DNA of 56,994 nt from an uncultured Ruminococcus sp. (GCA_902787825.1 CADAHS010000018.1:1-56994); one strand, 5' to 3'; positions 8,896 to 19,185 are shown, numbered from the stretch's first letter. A program made the numbers and translations. Notes: generated by a model not told the origin, from the sequence alone.

Positions 8896-9081
8896 TTGAA
8901 AACTACTATGGGCGAGTAGATAAAAGAACTGCGTGTGCAGCGTCGCATGACCACAAAACAGCTTGCGCAGGCGGCTGGTATCACCGATGCGAATGAGATG
9001 TCGGCTGATATGAAAGATGTGCTGGATATGGTGAAGGCGGCTTTAGAGCGGTGTTGCCTTGATCAAAAGGAGTATAATTGA
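8896..9081 (+). pseudogene. XRE-type helix-turn-helix regulator remnant with in-frame TAG and internal gap
   Basis: From TTG 8896 the frame reads MKTTMGE, then TAG at 8917-8919, then IKELRVQRRMTTKQLAQAAG, a typical start of an XRE helix-turn-helix domain, where the stop replaces what is usually an Arg or Gln codon. After ITDA the sequence jumps directly to NEMSADMKDVLDMVKAALER, skipping the rest of the HTH (recognition helix and beyond), and ends at TGA 9079-9081. About 61 codons remain where such a regulator would need at least 100. An AGGAG site (8884-8888) survives. It was probably a local regulator of the cas operon, now dead. Confidence 0.7.
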
Positions 9082-9101
9082 TAGTGGTTGGAGGTGCGCT
9101 T

Positions 9102-11738
9102 ATGGATCTGATAAGAAAAATGGCTGCAAAAAGCTGTCGGGAGGACAAAAGCAAATGGCTGTCATTTGTGACCCACTCATATGATACGGCTTCAGTGATC
9201 AGTAGATTATTTGACCACTGGCTCTGTGAACATGAACGTGAATATTTAGCATTACAGCTGGGAATAAAAGCCTCTTTAGATGAATGTACAGACATAATAC
9301 GGAGAATTCTCAGATTAGCAGCACTACTGCACGATACAGGTAAACTCACATACTCTTTTCAAACTAAAATAACTGATATCATTGAAACCCATGCAGAATT
9401 GCTTTATTCTGAAGGAATAACACTTAATAAGCTCGATAATATCAAATCTGTTCCTCATGCAGCAGCCGGTGCTGTTATACTTGAGTATTATGGTTTTTCT
9501 CACGGGTTTGCTGTCATTACAGCTTCACATCATGGAAGATGTGATTTCAGTGGTGATGAGTTTGATGAAAACTATTTTGGCCCGGGTTTTTCTCAGGAGA
9601 AGATATGGACAGGTATATGGGATAAATGGATATCACATTGTCTTGCTGAGTGTGGCTTTGATGATCCCAAAAATCTTCCGGAGATAAATGTTAGACTACA
9701 AATGCTCATAACAGGTTTGCTTATCATGAGTGACTGGATTGCGAGCAACACTGAGTATTTTCCGCTTACAGATACTTTTATAACACCCGATAACTATGCA
9801 GACCGAGCTGATTACGCATTTGAAAAGCTGGGGCTTCCGTCATATTGGGAAGCTTCTGATGGATATCCCGATTTTAATGAAAGATTTGGTTTTGTCCCAA
9901 ATTCAGTTCAGCAGGAGGTCATGGAAATAGTTTCTGATGTTTCTTCAGCAGGGATATATATCCTTGAAGCACCCATGGGCTTAGGAAAAACCGAGGCAGC
10001 TCTTGCTGCTGCTGAGATACTTGCAGCTAAACTTGGCTGTGGAGGATTGTTTTTCGGCTTGCCTACACAGGCTACTGCAAACGGTATCTTTGGCAGGATA
10101 CTATCATGGGCGAGTAAGCAATGCGATAGCGAAAAGCATACAATACGTTTGTCACATGGCATGGCCGAACTTAACGAAGAGTATCAGAAGATTTTTCATG
10201 GTCGAGCAAATGACGTATATGATGATTCCGAATTATTTGTACACGATTGGTTTGAAGGCAGAAAACAGGCACTTCTGGCAGATTTCGTTATAGGCACAGT
10301 CGATCAGTTCCTGATGGCATCTCTCAAACAAAAGCACGTTATGCTTCGTCATCTTGGCCTTTCGGGAAAGGTCGTTATTATAGATGAATGTCATGCATAT
10401 GACGCTTATATGAATGTATATTTAGACAATACTCTCGCTTGGATGGGAGCTTATGATGTACCTGTTATAATTTTATCGGCTACACTTCCTCCCAAAAGAA
10501 GAGCACAGCTCGTAAAGGCATACCTTAACAGTAAAAAGGACATTGCTGTCAATTCTCCTTCAGATGCTTACCCTGTGCTGACATGGACTGATAACGGCGA
10601 TATAAACAGCAGGACGCTTTCTTCCAATAATACTGACAAACAAATATATGTTGAAAGGCTCTGTGAAGATCATATTGGTGAAGCACTGTCAGAAAAACTC
10701 GGAAGCGGTGGATGTGCTGCTGTTATTGTCAATACAGTCAGAAGAGCACAGCAACTCGCTAAAGATCTTACACAACAGCTTGATGATTATGAAATTATAT
10801 GTTTTCACAGCAGATATACAGCTACTGACCGTGCTGTTATTGAAAATTCGCTGCTTAAAAGAGTAGGCAGAGGTTCTCAGCCTGATGACAGAGATCACCT
10901 TATCGTTATTGGTACACAAGTTATCGAACAATCACTTGATCTTGATTTTGATTACATGATAACCGAGCTTTGTCCTATGGACCTTTTGCTTCAAAGATCG
11001 GGAAGACTTCACAGACATGAACGACAAAGACCGGTTGGGCTTGAAAATGCTGTTATATCCGTGATAGAAGAGATCAACAGCGCAGCAGAGTTCGTTTACG
11101 GCAAATGGCTTTTGAAACAGACAGAAAAATATCTTCCCGATAAACTAACTATACCTGAATGTATACCGGAGCTTGTTGAAAAAGTATATTCCGATGCAAA
11201 GACTCCCGATGAGGACTGGGATAGGTACTGTTTAGAACTCAACCAAAAAATAGAGAAGGCAAAAAAGTATTGTATTAATGCAAGTAGTATAAAGAAGCAT
11301 TATGATCTTGACTATTTAATAAATGACGATGTCGGTAACAATACAGATGCACAAGCAGTCGTCAGAGATAGCAGCGAGACCATAGAAGTTCTGCTTATGT
11401 GTGAACGTGAGAATGGTTTTCTGCATTTTCTGCCTTGGCGAAATAACGGTGCAGCAGTTGATACCACTTGTGCGCCGAATGAAAACGAGGCTATCGCAAT
11501 AGCAAGAGAACGAGTGCGTTTGCCGGTGTGGTTTTCAAATGAATATAACTATAATAAGACTGAAAAACAACTGAGGATCCTGCCCGAACGATGGCAGGAC
11601 GAGCCATTGCTTAAAGGGGAGAAGCTGTTGGTCCTTAACGATGATCTTGAAACAGAGCTTTTAGGAAGAAAACTGCGATACAGCAGAGAATACGGACTTG
11701 AAGAGATAAAGGAGGGAAATGATGGACAGGGAATTTAA
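9102..11738 (+). CDS. cas3: CRISPR-associated helicase/nuclease Cas3 (type I-E)
   Basis: Cas3 is recruited by Cascade to target DNA, which it unwinds and degrades. The 878-residue protein starts at ATG 9102 after GGAGGTG (9090-9096); an upstream TTG at 9078 lies inside the regulator remnant. The N-terminal HD nuclease has His25 and the LLHDTGK motif (His77-Asp78), plus HHGR later. The helicase part has Walker A APMGLGKTEAAL, the DEAD-box variant IIDECHAYD, motif III LSATLP and motif VI QRSGRLHRH. All motifs are intact. Its end overlaps casA. Composition is visibly AT-richer than the RiPP genes upstream. Confidence 0.93.
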   Translation: MDLIRKMAAKSCREDKSKWLSFVTHSYDTASVISRLFDHWLCEHEREYLALQLGIKASLDECTDIIRRILRLAALLHDTGKLTYSFQTKITDIIETHAELLYSEGITLNKLDNIKSVPHAAAGAVILEYYGFSHGFAVITASHHGRCDFSGDEFDENYFGPGFSQEKIWTGIWDKWISHCLAECGFDDPKNLPEINVRLQMLITGLLIMSDWIASNTEYFPLTDTFITPDNYADRADYAFEKLGLPSYWEASDGYPDFNERFGFVPNSVQQEVMEIVSDVSSAGIYILEAPMGLGKTEAALAAAEILAAKLGCGGLFFGLPTQATANGIFGRILSWASKQCDSEKHTIRLSHGMAELNEEYQKIFHGRANDVYDDSELFVHDWFEGRKQALLADFVIGTVDQFLMASLKQKHVMLRHLGLSGKVVIIDECHAYDAYMNVYLDNTLAWMGAYDVPVIILSATLPPKRRAQLVKAYLNSKKDIAVNSPSDAYPVLTWTDNGDINSRTLSSNNTDKQIYVERLCEDHIGEALSEKLGSGGCAAVIVNTVRRAQQLAKDLTQQLDDYEIICFHSRYTATDRAVIENSLLKRVGRGSQPDDRDHLIVIGTQVIEQSLDLDFDYMITELCPMDLLLQRSGRLHRHERQRPVGLENAVISVIEEINSAAEFVYGKWLLKQTEKYLPDKLTIPECIPELVEKVYSDAKTPDEDWDRYCLELNQKIEKAKKYCINASSIKKHYDLDYLINDDVGNNTDAQAVVRDSSETIEVLLMCERENGFLHFLPWRNNGAAVDTTCAPNENEAIAIARERVRLPVWFSNEYNYNKTEKQLRILPERWQDEPLLKGEKLLVLNDDLETELLGRKLRYSREYGLEEIKEGNDGQGI

Positions 11739-13344
11739 TTTAATATCCGAGCCGTGGATAAAGGTCATGAAGCCCGATAAAAGTATAGAAGAGATCGGTC
11801 TGCGACAGGCGCTTGTTGATTCAAATGAATATCTGTGTCTTGCTGGTGAGACAAAATCGCAGGACTTTGCAATACTCAGACTTCTTCTGGCATTGATGTA
11901 TACGATCTTTTCAAGATATGATGCCGATGGTAATGAAATAGATCCGACAGATGATGATTATGATCCGATAGAAATATGGACAGAGATATACAACGCAAAG
12001 AAAATCCCATCAGCTGCGGTAGATAAGTATTTTGAAAAATGGGGCGACAGGTTCTGGCTGTTTGATGAGAAATATCCGTTTATGCAGACGAATGCAGCAA
12101 ATGGAAAAAGCAAACCTGTCAGCAGTGCAAAACTGATAGGTTCGCTGTTTGAAAGTGCCAATAAGCCTCGCTTGTTTTCAGATATAAATGGTGTCGGACG
12201 AAAACTCGGCTATTCTGAAGCTACACGCTGGTTGATACATCTTAACAGTTTTGATGACATCGCAGCAAAACAGCCTACCCCTAAAAAGACCTGGTGCAGC
12301 AAATTAGGGTTGATCGCATTAAAAGGAAATACATTATTTGAAATATTAATGCTGAATTATATTGCTCATGCTGATATTAAATCAGATGTATACATAAGCT
12401 TGCCTTCGTGGGAACAGGAACAATGTACCGAATTCAACAGGCTTATACCGCCCCCGGACAATCAGGCGGCACTGTTGTCAATAAGATCAAGAAGTCTGTA
12501 TCTGTGTCGGGAAGAAGGCATGGTGAATGGCTACTATATTTCGGGCGGTGATTATTTTGAGGAAGTAGACCTTAAGACAGAACAAATGACTATATGGCAT
12601 GGATACAAGGAAGGAAAGAACACAGTAACAAAGTTCATACCGGCACGCCATGACCAATCAAAAACAGCATGGCAAGAGTTTGGTGCAATAGCAGCATTCC
12701 CTATTACAGGCAGCTCAAACAATGATGAAATGCGAACGCCCGGCATTATACAATGGGCAAATTTTCTTAAAAAGCAAAAGCTGATAAATTTGACTCAGAT
12801 AAATATCGAGATAGCAGCCGTGGTATACGATCTTGGTCAGGCAACTTCTTTGCCGGTAATTGACGCGATCAGCGATTCAATTACTTTTCATTCCGACCTT
12901 CTCACAGAACTCGGATCGATCTGGCGCAAACATATAAATGATGAGATAGAGAAGTGCGAAAAAGCGGCAAAAGCTGTTTATTCACTTAGTATAGATCTGC
13001 AAACATCTTCCGGGGCATCGGGAGATAAGCTGTCCGGCAGTGACGCCAAAATGCAGTTCTATGACCGCATAGACAGACCGTTCAGGCTGTGGCTTAAAAG
13101 CATTGAGCCATCGTCAAGATCCTTTAATGATAAATGCAAAGAACTTGATGATCAGCTATTTAATATAGCCGGAAGATTCGGTGAAGACCTGGCCGCTCAG
13201 TCGGGGGACAATGCTGTATTCGGCAGGTATAAAAAGCCCGATAAAGATCAAAAGCAGGTCACTTCTTCAGCATTGGCGATCAACTTTTTTGTTGGTAAGA
13301 TCAAGAGAATTTTTAACAAAGGGGATGAAAACAATGGCGGATAA
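11722..13344 (+). CDS. casA: Cascade large subunit Cse1/CasA (Cas8e)
   Basis: CasA is the large Cascade subunit that recognises the PAM and recruits Cas3. The 540-residue protein begins NLISEPWIKVM near its N-terminus, the family's typical opening, and has length and gene position as expected. Two ATGs lie in tandem (11719 and 11722) after GGAGGG (11711-11716); the second has the better spacing. The gene overlaps the end of cas3 by 17 bases and the start of casB by 11, which implies coupled translation. The reading frame is uninterrupted. Confidence 0.9.
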   Translation: MDREFNLISEPWIKVMKPDKSIEEIGLRQALVDSNEYLCLAGETKSQDFAILRLLLALMYTIFSRYDADGNEIDPTDDDYDPIEIWTEIYNAKKIPSAAVDKYFEKWGDRFWLFDEKYPFMQTNAANGKSKPVSSAKLIGSLFESANKPRLFSDINGVGRKLGYSEATRWLIHLNSFDDIAAKQPTPKKTWCSKLGLIALKGNTLFEILMLNYIAHADIKSDVYISLPSWEQEQCTEFNRLIPPPDNQAALLSIRSRSLYLCREEGMVNGYYISGGDYFEEVDLKTEQMTIWHGYKEGKNTVTKFIPARHDQSKTAWQEFGAIAAFPITGSSNNDEMRTPGIIQWANFLKKQKLINLTQINIEIAAVVYDLGQATSLPVIDAISDSITFHSDLLTELGSIWRKHINDEIEKCEKAAKAVYSLSIDLQTSSGASGDKLSGSDAKMQFYDRIDRPFRLWLKSIEPSSRSFNDKCKELDDQLFNIAGRFGEDLAAQSGDNAVFGRYKKPDKDQKQVTSSALAINFFVGKIKRIFNKGDENNGG

Positions 13345-13933
13345 CAAAAGCAAAGCTGACCTTGTTTACAGCTATACGCTTTCAAAGCTGAAATATCTTC
13401 AAAGCATATCTGAAAGCGGAGCAGGTAAGGCAGCACTTGCGCAACTCAGGCATGGTGTGGGAAAACGTCCCGGTGAACTGCCGGCACTGTGGGGATCGAT
13501 ATTCGACAAGATCCCCGAAGAGCTTCTGGGAAAAAAGGAAGCTTCCTGCGCAGAATGGGCTGTATATACAGCACTAACTTTATATGCACTTCATCATCAG
13601 GGAAATCCGGATGATGTTTATCAAAAGGATATATCCGTTGGCCGAGCCGCTGGTGAGCTTGTTAAAAACGATGACGATACCGAACGTATCGTAAATCGAC
13701 TTAACACGATTGTAACGGCTACTTCTCCAAATGATCTTGCATATCATCTTCGAGGACTGATACAGCTTATTAAGAGCTCGGATATCAAACTTGACCACGC
13801 ACTGCTTGCAAAGGATCTATATCTTTTCAACAATAATGAGATCGCTGACAGCATTAAACTTCGCTGGGGCAGAGATTTTTACAGAAAACTCAATGACAGG
13901 AATAATAAGAAAGAAGGAAATGATAATGGCTGA
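13334..13933 (+). CDS. casB: Cascade small subunit Cse2/CasB
   Basis: This 199-residue helical protein corresponds to the small subunit that stabilises the crRNA-DNA hybrid within Cascade. The start ATG 13334 follows AAAGGGG (13318-13324) and lies inside the end of casA; longer in-frame openings upstream are only casA in another frame. ALAQLRHGVGKRPGELPALW near residues 31-50 is a typical Cse2 segment. Length and place between casA and casC fit. Its last 8 bases overlap casC. Confidence 0.88.
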   Translation: MADNKSKADLVYSYTLSKLKYLQSISESGAGKAALAQLRHGVGKRPGELPALWGSIFDKIPEELLGKKEASCAEWAVYTALTLYALHHQGNPDDVYQKDISVGRAAGELVKNDDDTERIVNRLNTIVTATSPNDLAYHLRGLIQLIKSSDIKLDHALLAKDLYLFNNNEIADSIKLRWGRDFYRKLNDRNNKKEGNDNG

Positions 13934-15062
13934 TAACAGATTATATATTGATTTTCATGTGATACAGACAGTTCCGCCCAGCTGCGTGAACAGAGATGAT
14001 ACAGGCAGACCCAAAACTGCTGTGTACGGTGGTGCTAACAGGGCAAGAGTATCCAGCCAGGCATGGAAACATTCCATGCGGGAAATGTTCAAAGAGCTTG
14101 TAGATAATGAAAAAATGGGATATCGAACTAAGTATATAAAGCAGTTAATTATCGAAAATATGTGCAAACTATCACCCAATGGTGATAAATCCAAATATGA
14201 TGATGCTGTCGATGAAATAATGAAGTTGAAGTATAAATTGAATAATAAAGATCATGCACTGTTTTCTTTTGAGAATAGCGAAAAAACTAAAGTCCTGTTC
14301 TTCATAAGCAATGTTCAGAGTATTAAATTTGCGGAAAAAGTACTTGAAGATATCAAACGTTGGCAGGAAAAAACAACAGAAGATAAAAAAAGCAAAATAA
14401 AAGATATTGCCAATGTTCAAGAGTATAGAAAGATTTTATCTGATAATCCAAGCATTGACCTTGCACTCTTCGGAAGAATGGCAGCCGATGATAACGACCT
14501 CAATGTTGATGCATCGGCACAGGTCGCTCATAGCATATCCACTCATGCTGTACAAAATGAGTATGACTATTTTACCGCTGTTGATGACTGTTCACCTGCC
14601 GATAATGCGGGTGCAGGTCATCTTGGCACTATGGAGTTCAATTCGTCTACTCTATACAGATATGCAACTGTAAACGCAGCCGATCTTTTCAAGCTCATAG
14701 GTGAAGATACAGCAGATGCAGTTAAGGCTTTTGCACAGGCATTCATTTGCTCGATGCCCACAGGTAAGCAGAATTCTTACGCAAACAAGACCCTGCCGGA
14801 TATGGTATATGTTACTGTTCGCAAAGATCAGCCTGTCAACCTTTGCGGTGCATTTGAAAAGCCTGTTTATTCCAAAGAAGGCTACGCAGAGCTTTCCAAA
14901 GAGGCATTGTTCGGATATGCGCAAAAGTTATATGAAGATTACAGTGATCCACCTGTATGCAGCTTTGTTCTGGGTCACGATGCTGTACTCGGAGCAGAAA
15001 AAGTCGATCTGTCCGCACTTGTTGAAAAGCTTCATGAATATATCGCAAACGAGGTGGTTTGA
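13926..15062 (+). CDS. casC: Cascade backbone subunit Cse4/CasC (Cas7e)
   Basis: CasC forms the six-fold backbone that coats the crRNA spacer. The 378-residue protein starts at ATG 13926, inside the casB stop, with GAAGGAAAT ahead. The N-terminus (YIDFHVIQTVPPSCVNRDD) and RVSSQAWKHSMR near residues 41-52 are family hallmarks. A later segment, SISTHAVQNEYDYFTAVDD, is also typical of Cas7e. The stop overlaps the start of casD as ATGA. Intact. Confidence 0.92.
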   Translation: MADNRLYIDFHVIQTVPPSCVNRDDTGRPKTAVYGGANRARVSSQAWKHSMREMFKELVDNEKMGYRTKYIKQLIIENMCKLSPNGDKSKYDDAVDEIMKLKYKLNNKDHALFSFENSEKTKVLFFISNVQSIKFAEKVLEDIKRWQEKTTEDKKSKIKDIANVQEYRKILSDNPSIDLALFGRMAADDNDLNVDASAQVAHSISTHAVQNEYDYFTAVDDCSPADNAGAGHLGTMEFNSSTLYRYATVNAADLFKLIGEDTADAVKAFAQAFICSMPTGKQNSYANKTLPDMVYVTVRKDQPVNLCGAFEKPVYSKEGYAELSKEALFGYAQKLYEDYSDPPVCSFVLGHDAVLGAEKVDLSALVEKLHEYIANEVV

Positions 15063-15745
15063 TGAAAACATTACTACTCAGACTGTCAGCACCTTTGCAG
15101 TCATGGGGCAGTGATTCAAAATTCGAGACCCGACGTACTCAGCCCTATCCTACCAAAAGCGGTGTTGTAGGTTTGCTTGCTGCTGCACTTGGTATATCCA
15201 GGGAAGATGATGATTCCCTGAAAGAGCTCTCTTCATTAAGATTTGGTGTACGCATCGATAAAGAAGGTGAATTACTGAGGGACTATCATACAGTTATAGG
15301 TGAGAAATCATACATAACCAATAGATATTATCTTGCTGATGCATATTTCCTGGTAGGTCTGGAAAGTGAAGATGAGTGCTTTCTACAAAAGCTTGATGCT
15401 GCGCTGAGGGCACCTGCATACCCTTTGTATTTGGGAAGACGTTCCTGCCCGCCATCGTTGCCTCTTGTTCGCAGGATATGTGAAAAAGAGCTTTGTCAGG
15501 CATTAGAAGAAGAACCTTGGCTGCTTCCCGAATGGAGGCAGAAAGGATTATCTTCCAAGACACAAAGAGAACTCCGTATAATAATTGAGGATAATGATTC
15601 GGATAATGCTGTTCGTGATGTACCTCTGTCATTCAGTAAAAAGCGTCGAGTTTTCGGTTGGCGAGGTATACGGGAGCATAAATATATCACAGCTGATACA
15701 TATGAGCACAGCACGGAACATGATCCCTTTACAGAATTGAGGTGA
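15062..15745 (+). CDS. casD: Cascade subunit Cas5e/CasD
   Basis: CasD binds the 5' handle of the crRNA and caps the Cas7 backbone. The 227-residue protein opens with a ferredoxin-like strand, LLLRLSAPLQSWG, then a TRRTQPYPTKSGVVGLLAAA block; both are strongly conserved in Cas5e. ATG 15062 overlaps the casC stop; GAGGTGG lies just upstream. Length is normal and no disruption is seen. Confidence 0.92.
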   Translation: MKTLLLRLSAPLQSWGSDSKFETRRTQPYPTKSGVVGLLAAALGISREDDDSLKELSSLRFGVRIDKEGELLRDYHTVIGEKSYITNRYYLADAYFLVGLESEDECFLQKLDAALRAPAYPLYLGRRSCPPSLPLVRRICEKELCQALEEEPWLLPEWRQKGLSSKTQRELRIIIEDNDSDNAVRDVPLSFSKKRRVFGWRGIREHKYITADTYEHSTEHDPFTELR

Positions 15746-15749
15746 GCAG

Positions 15750-16376
15750 ATGTACTTATCCAGAATATCGCTTGATATTACTGAAAGAAATACAATGAAA
15801 GCACTTAGTTCACCGAGTATATTTCATGGTGCGATATCAGATTCGTTTACGGGAGGACGTCCCGACGTGCTTTGGCGTATCGATAATCTGAATGATCGGC
15901 TTTTCATGCTTATACTGAGTAATGATAGACCGGATCTTACAAATTTCAGCAGACAGTTTTCAAATGGTGAACACTGGGAAACAAAAGATTATGATCAATT
16001 ACTTGACAGAATAAAAAACAATTCGGTTTTTAGATTCAGGATCACCTCTAATCCTACAAAAACGATTTGTGACAAAAATGGTAAACGTGGAAAAGTTGTC
16101 GCTCATATAACCACCGAGCACCAGAAAAACTGGCTTATCCGAAAAGGGGCGAAAAATGGTTTTTCTGTAAATGAAAGCAGTTTTGATGTTGTACAAAGCA
16201 AGTGGTACAGATTTTACAAGCGTGCAAACAACTATGTTACTCTTTTATCCGTTACATATGAAGGGATACTTGAGATAACCGATGCAGAAAAGTTCAAAGC
16301 AGCACTTACTAAAGGCATAGGTAGAGCAAAAGCCTATGGTATGGGGCTTATGACAGTCATGAACGATGTGAGGTGA
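15750..16376 (+). CDS. casE: CRISPR RNA endonuclease Cas6e/CasE
   Basis: CasE cuts the pre-crRNA at the base of each repeat hairpin and stays bound to it. The 208-residue protein has the N-terminal MYLSRISLDI strand, His26 in SIFHGAI in the position of the catalytic histidine, and the C-terminal glycine-rich loop KGIGRAKAYGMGLM. ATG 15750 follows GAGGTGAG. It is the last intact cas gene; the cas1 remnant begins four bases after its stop. Its substrate hairpin is preserved in all seven repeats. Confidence 0.92.
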   Translation: MYLSRISLDITERNTMKALSSPSIFHGAISDSFTGGRPDVLWRIDNLNDRLFMLILSNDRPDLTNFSRQFSNGEHWETKDYDQLLDRIKNNSVFRFRITSNPTKTICDKNGKRGKVVAHITTEHQKNWLIRKGAKNGFSVNESSFDVVQSKWYRFYKRANNYVTLLSVTYEGILEITDAEKFKAALTKGIGRAKAYGMGLMTVMNDVR

Positions 16377-16379
16377 TGA

Positions 16380-17020
<641 letters not shown>

Positions 17021-17130
17021 GCATTCCTTACATCACCTTTACAAGGCTCGATCCTATTTTATCGCTTCATTACATATACACCTGATAAGCAGGCTTTGCA
17101 AAGGATCTCTGAAAAAAAATATTGCCAAAG

Positions 17131-17167
17131 AAAACAGCACCCGTACTTTGTGTACGAGTGCTGTTTT
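17131..17167. terminator. Bidirectional terminator between CRISPR array and secreted-protein gene
   Basis: AAAACAGCAC (17131-17140) pairs with GTGCTGTTTT (17158-17167), and CGTAC with GTACG inside. A-rich and T-rich flanks allow function on both strands. It can end array transcripts from the left and the - strand gene at 17204 from the right. Confidence 0.8.
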
Positions 17168-17203
17168 GAATTATCAAACACAGTATGATCTATTGCTGTC
17201 TTA

Positions 17204-18898
17204 TCAGATCCAGCAGAATGCTCCGCCCGGTGCGTAGTTCCATTCTTCTCCGCCTTTCCACAGATTCCAGCCGCAGTCAAGGAGCTGATACTTCTGCTCA
17301 GTTGCTCCGACAGCGTCGATGTTGATGCCCATATAGAAAGTCTTTTCATAATAGACTTCTCTGAAGACCCTGTCTGCATCGCCGTTACTTCCGTCGATAG
17401 CTTTGCTTGTAACGAGGTTTGCGTTCTGAGGAACTGCCGAGGTGTTGATGCCTACACTGTTCAGAAGTGTTCGGATAGATATGCCCTTACCGGAGCAGTA
17501 TTTAGCCATTGCTTTGACATCATCGAACTTTATTTTCATACCTTTGATTTTATCATTGTACCAGTCCTGAATGGTTTTGGACATATCGTCGTGATACTTG
17601 CCGTCGTAGTAGGAAGCGTTGCCATGGATCTCATAGCCGACCTTATCATTGACCTCACGGCCTGTTCCTTGTGGATTCTTGTTTACATAGATTCTTCTGG
17701 ATCTGTTGAATGTGAAATCGTACAGATTCTTGAACAGCGCTGAGGATGTTTGCAGGGCTGCGAGCTCTTCATCAGTGTAGTATACGGGAGTTACCTTTAC
17801 GAAGGAATTGTAGCTTATTTTAACACAGTAGTAATCCTTATTGGGGTTGAGTTTGTCAACATTGTGTTCTACCTTGGTGTCAGCAGGGAGTATTCTTCCG
17901 CCGGTACCGTTAAAGTACTTTACTGCCTTGCCGTTAAAATAAACTATATTTCCGTTCTGGCTTGCGATATGTTCGTTGACGCTCTTTATCTCGCCAATGA
18001 TGTCGTTTCTGTTGAGGCAGATGTGAGACTTGAAAGCAGGGTCGACCTTGTCCTGATATTCCTTTGGAAGCAGGCTGATGTAGAGCTGTGCCGACAGGCA
18101 CTCTGTAAGTGTGGTGCAGCCTGCGATGTATGTCTGCATAAGTGCGTCGCAAAGAGGCTTTGCCTTGTCAATAGCCTCGCCGCTGAACATTGACTGTGCA
18201 CAGAAATGTCTGTAGGTAAGCTCAAAAATGTTGGTGTTTGCAGTAGCTGAAGGATTCATGAACAGCTCGTTGAGCTGACCAAGTATGTTTTCAAACTTTA
18301 TGTCCCACTCGCTGTATGCGCCTGCGAGGGAGCCGATCTTTGCGATCTTGTCAAGCTGTGTGAGGGAAGTGTCTGTTGAGATCTCGCTGATCTTTCTTCT
18401 CATTGCCTTGGTCTGTGCCTTAAAAGCTGTGTAAGCCTCGTGGAAGCTCTGAACGCCTATGTCTGTTTCCATTGTGGAGATCAGCTCGTTCTGCATCTTG
18501 TCGATGCGGTCAAACAGCTTGTCTATCTTTTCGTTTATCTTATCAAGCTTTTCCTGTGTGGGATCAGGCTTAGCGCCTATGAACAGATCAAGAATTCCGC
18601 TGAGTGCCGGTGTAAAGAACTTGCCCAGCTCTGTGCATTCCTCAAGCACCTTGAAAATAGTTTTAGATGTAACGTTCTTGACTGTCAGCAGCTCTCTGTC
18701 CACCTTAACATATGAGCCGTAGTTTTCTGCTGTTGTAATAGCGGTATTTGTGTTCATGTTTACAACTGCCTGAGTGTTGTCAGCAGATGCAGCTAACGTT
18801 GCTGCGGTTGACATCATCATTACAGCAGCAAGTATTGCTGTGAAGGTTCTCTTTACTTTTCCGTTTGTTTTCTTGGTAGTGTTAGTTGTGTTTGTCAT
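17204..18898 (-). CDS. Secreted helical protein of unknown function, possibly pore-forming-toxin-like
   Basis: The 564-residue protein has a Sec signal peptide (basic start, hydrophobic stretch near 18-36, ASAD near the cleavage site). Residues of about 75-110 include a hydrophobic segment (ALSGILDLFIG) followed by a coiled-coil-like region (KLDKINEKIDKLFDRIDKM). The organisation faintly recalls the helical N-terminal domain of Cry-like pore-forming proteins, but I cannot assign a family. The C-terminus is rich in Trp and Gly with two cysteines (DCGWNLW, AFCWI). AAGGAGG precedes ATG 18898. The gene lies alone between terminators. Function unknown. Confidence 0.7.
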   Translation of the reverse strand: MTNTTNTTKKTNGKVKRTFTAILAAVMMMSTAATLAASADNTQAVVNMNTNTAITTAENYGSYVKVDRELLTVKNVTSKTIFKVLEECTELGKFFTPALSGILDLFIGAKPDPTQEKLDKINEKIDKLFDRIDKMQNELISTMETDIGVQSFHEAYTAFKAQTKAMRRKISEISTDTSLTQLDKIAKIGSLAGAYSEWDIKFENILGQLNELFMNPSATANTNIFELTYRHFCAQSMFSGEAIDKAKPLCDALMQTYIAGCTTLTECLSAQLYISLLPKEYQDKVDPAFKSHICLNRNDIIGEIKSVNEHIASQNGNIVYFNGKAVKYFNGTGGRILPADTKVEHNVDKLNPNKDYYCVKISYNSFVKVTPVYYTDEELAALQTSSALFKNLYDFTFNRSRRIYVNKNPQGTGREVNDKVGYEIHGNASYYDGKYHDDMSKTIQDWYNDKIKGMKIKFDDVKAMAKYCSGKGISIRTLLNSVGINTSAVPQNANLVTSKAIDGSNGDADRVFREVYYEKTFYMGINIDAVGATEQKYQLLDCGWNLWKGGEEWNYAPGGAFCWI

Positions 18899-18960
18899 AG
18901 TAGATTCCTCCTTGTGATGTCTATCTTTTTTTGTTGTCTCGCTTGGGTGTTTCCCTCACG

Positions 18961-18970
18961 CAAACGTTTG
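18961..18970. promoter_or_regulatory. Short palindrome upstream of the secreted-protein gene
   Basis: CAAACGTTTG is a perfect 10-bp palindrome 63 bases before the ATG of the - strand gene. A weak -10-like CATAAT lies just upstream on the same strand. It could be a repressor site or chance; no second copy was found. Confidence 0.3.
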
Positions 18971-19095
18971 AGAAGTAAATTATGCTACAAAATCATGCGC
19001 AAGTGTAGTAAAACTGACTGAAGCATCGCAGATCCACAAACGAGCTGCTGTGCTTTCCTCTGTGGGAGTTATGAACGGTATTACAATATAAAACA

Positions 19096-19134
19096 AAGCC
19101 CTCAGAAACGCCTGCACAGCGTTCCCGAAGGCTT
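19096..19134 (-). terminator. Terminator of the histidine kinase gene
   Basis: AAGCC (19096-19100) pairs with GGCTT (19130-19134) and AACGC (19107-19111) with GCGTT (19119-19123), with a few mismatches between. On the - strand the stem is followed by TTTGTTTTA. It lies about 50 bases past the stop of the kinase gene. Confidence 0.75.
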
Positions 19135-19185
19135 ATTGTTGTTGGATCTCAGCAAGATCATATCGTCATTGTTTTGCTGTGAATG

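Noticed and set aside
8896-9081. Stop-codon read-through giving a functional regulator
   Set aside because: Even if TAG were read, the recognition helix and the following part of the domain are missing, so a working HTH regulator is unlikely.
17021-17130. Further degenerate CRISPR repeat after the seventh
   Set aside because: At the expected position (about 17053) there is only a short GATCCT match and no CCCCGC/GCGGGG hairpin.
18440-18722. Two + strand open frames inside the secreted-protein gene
   Set aside because: They are shadows of the - strand coding sequence, with no ribosome site and repetitive coiled-coil complement content.
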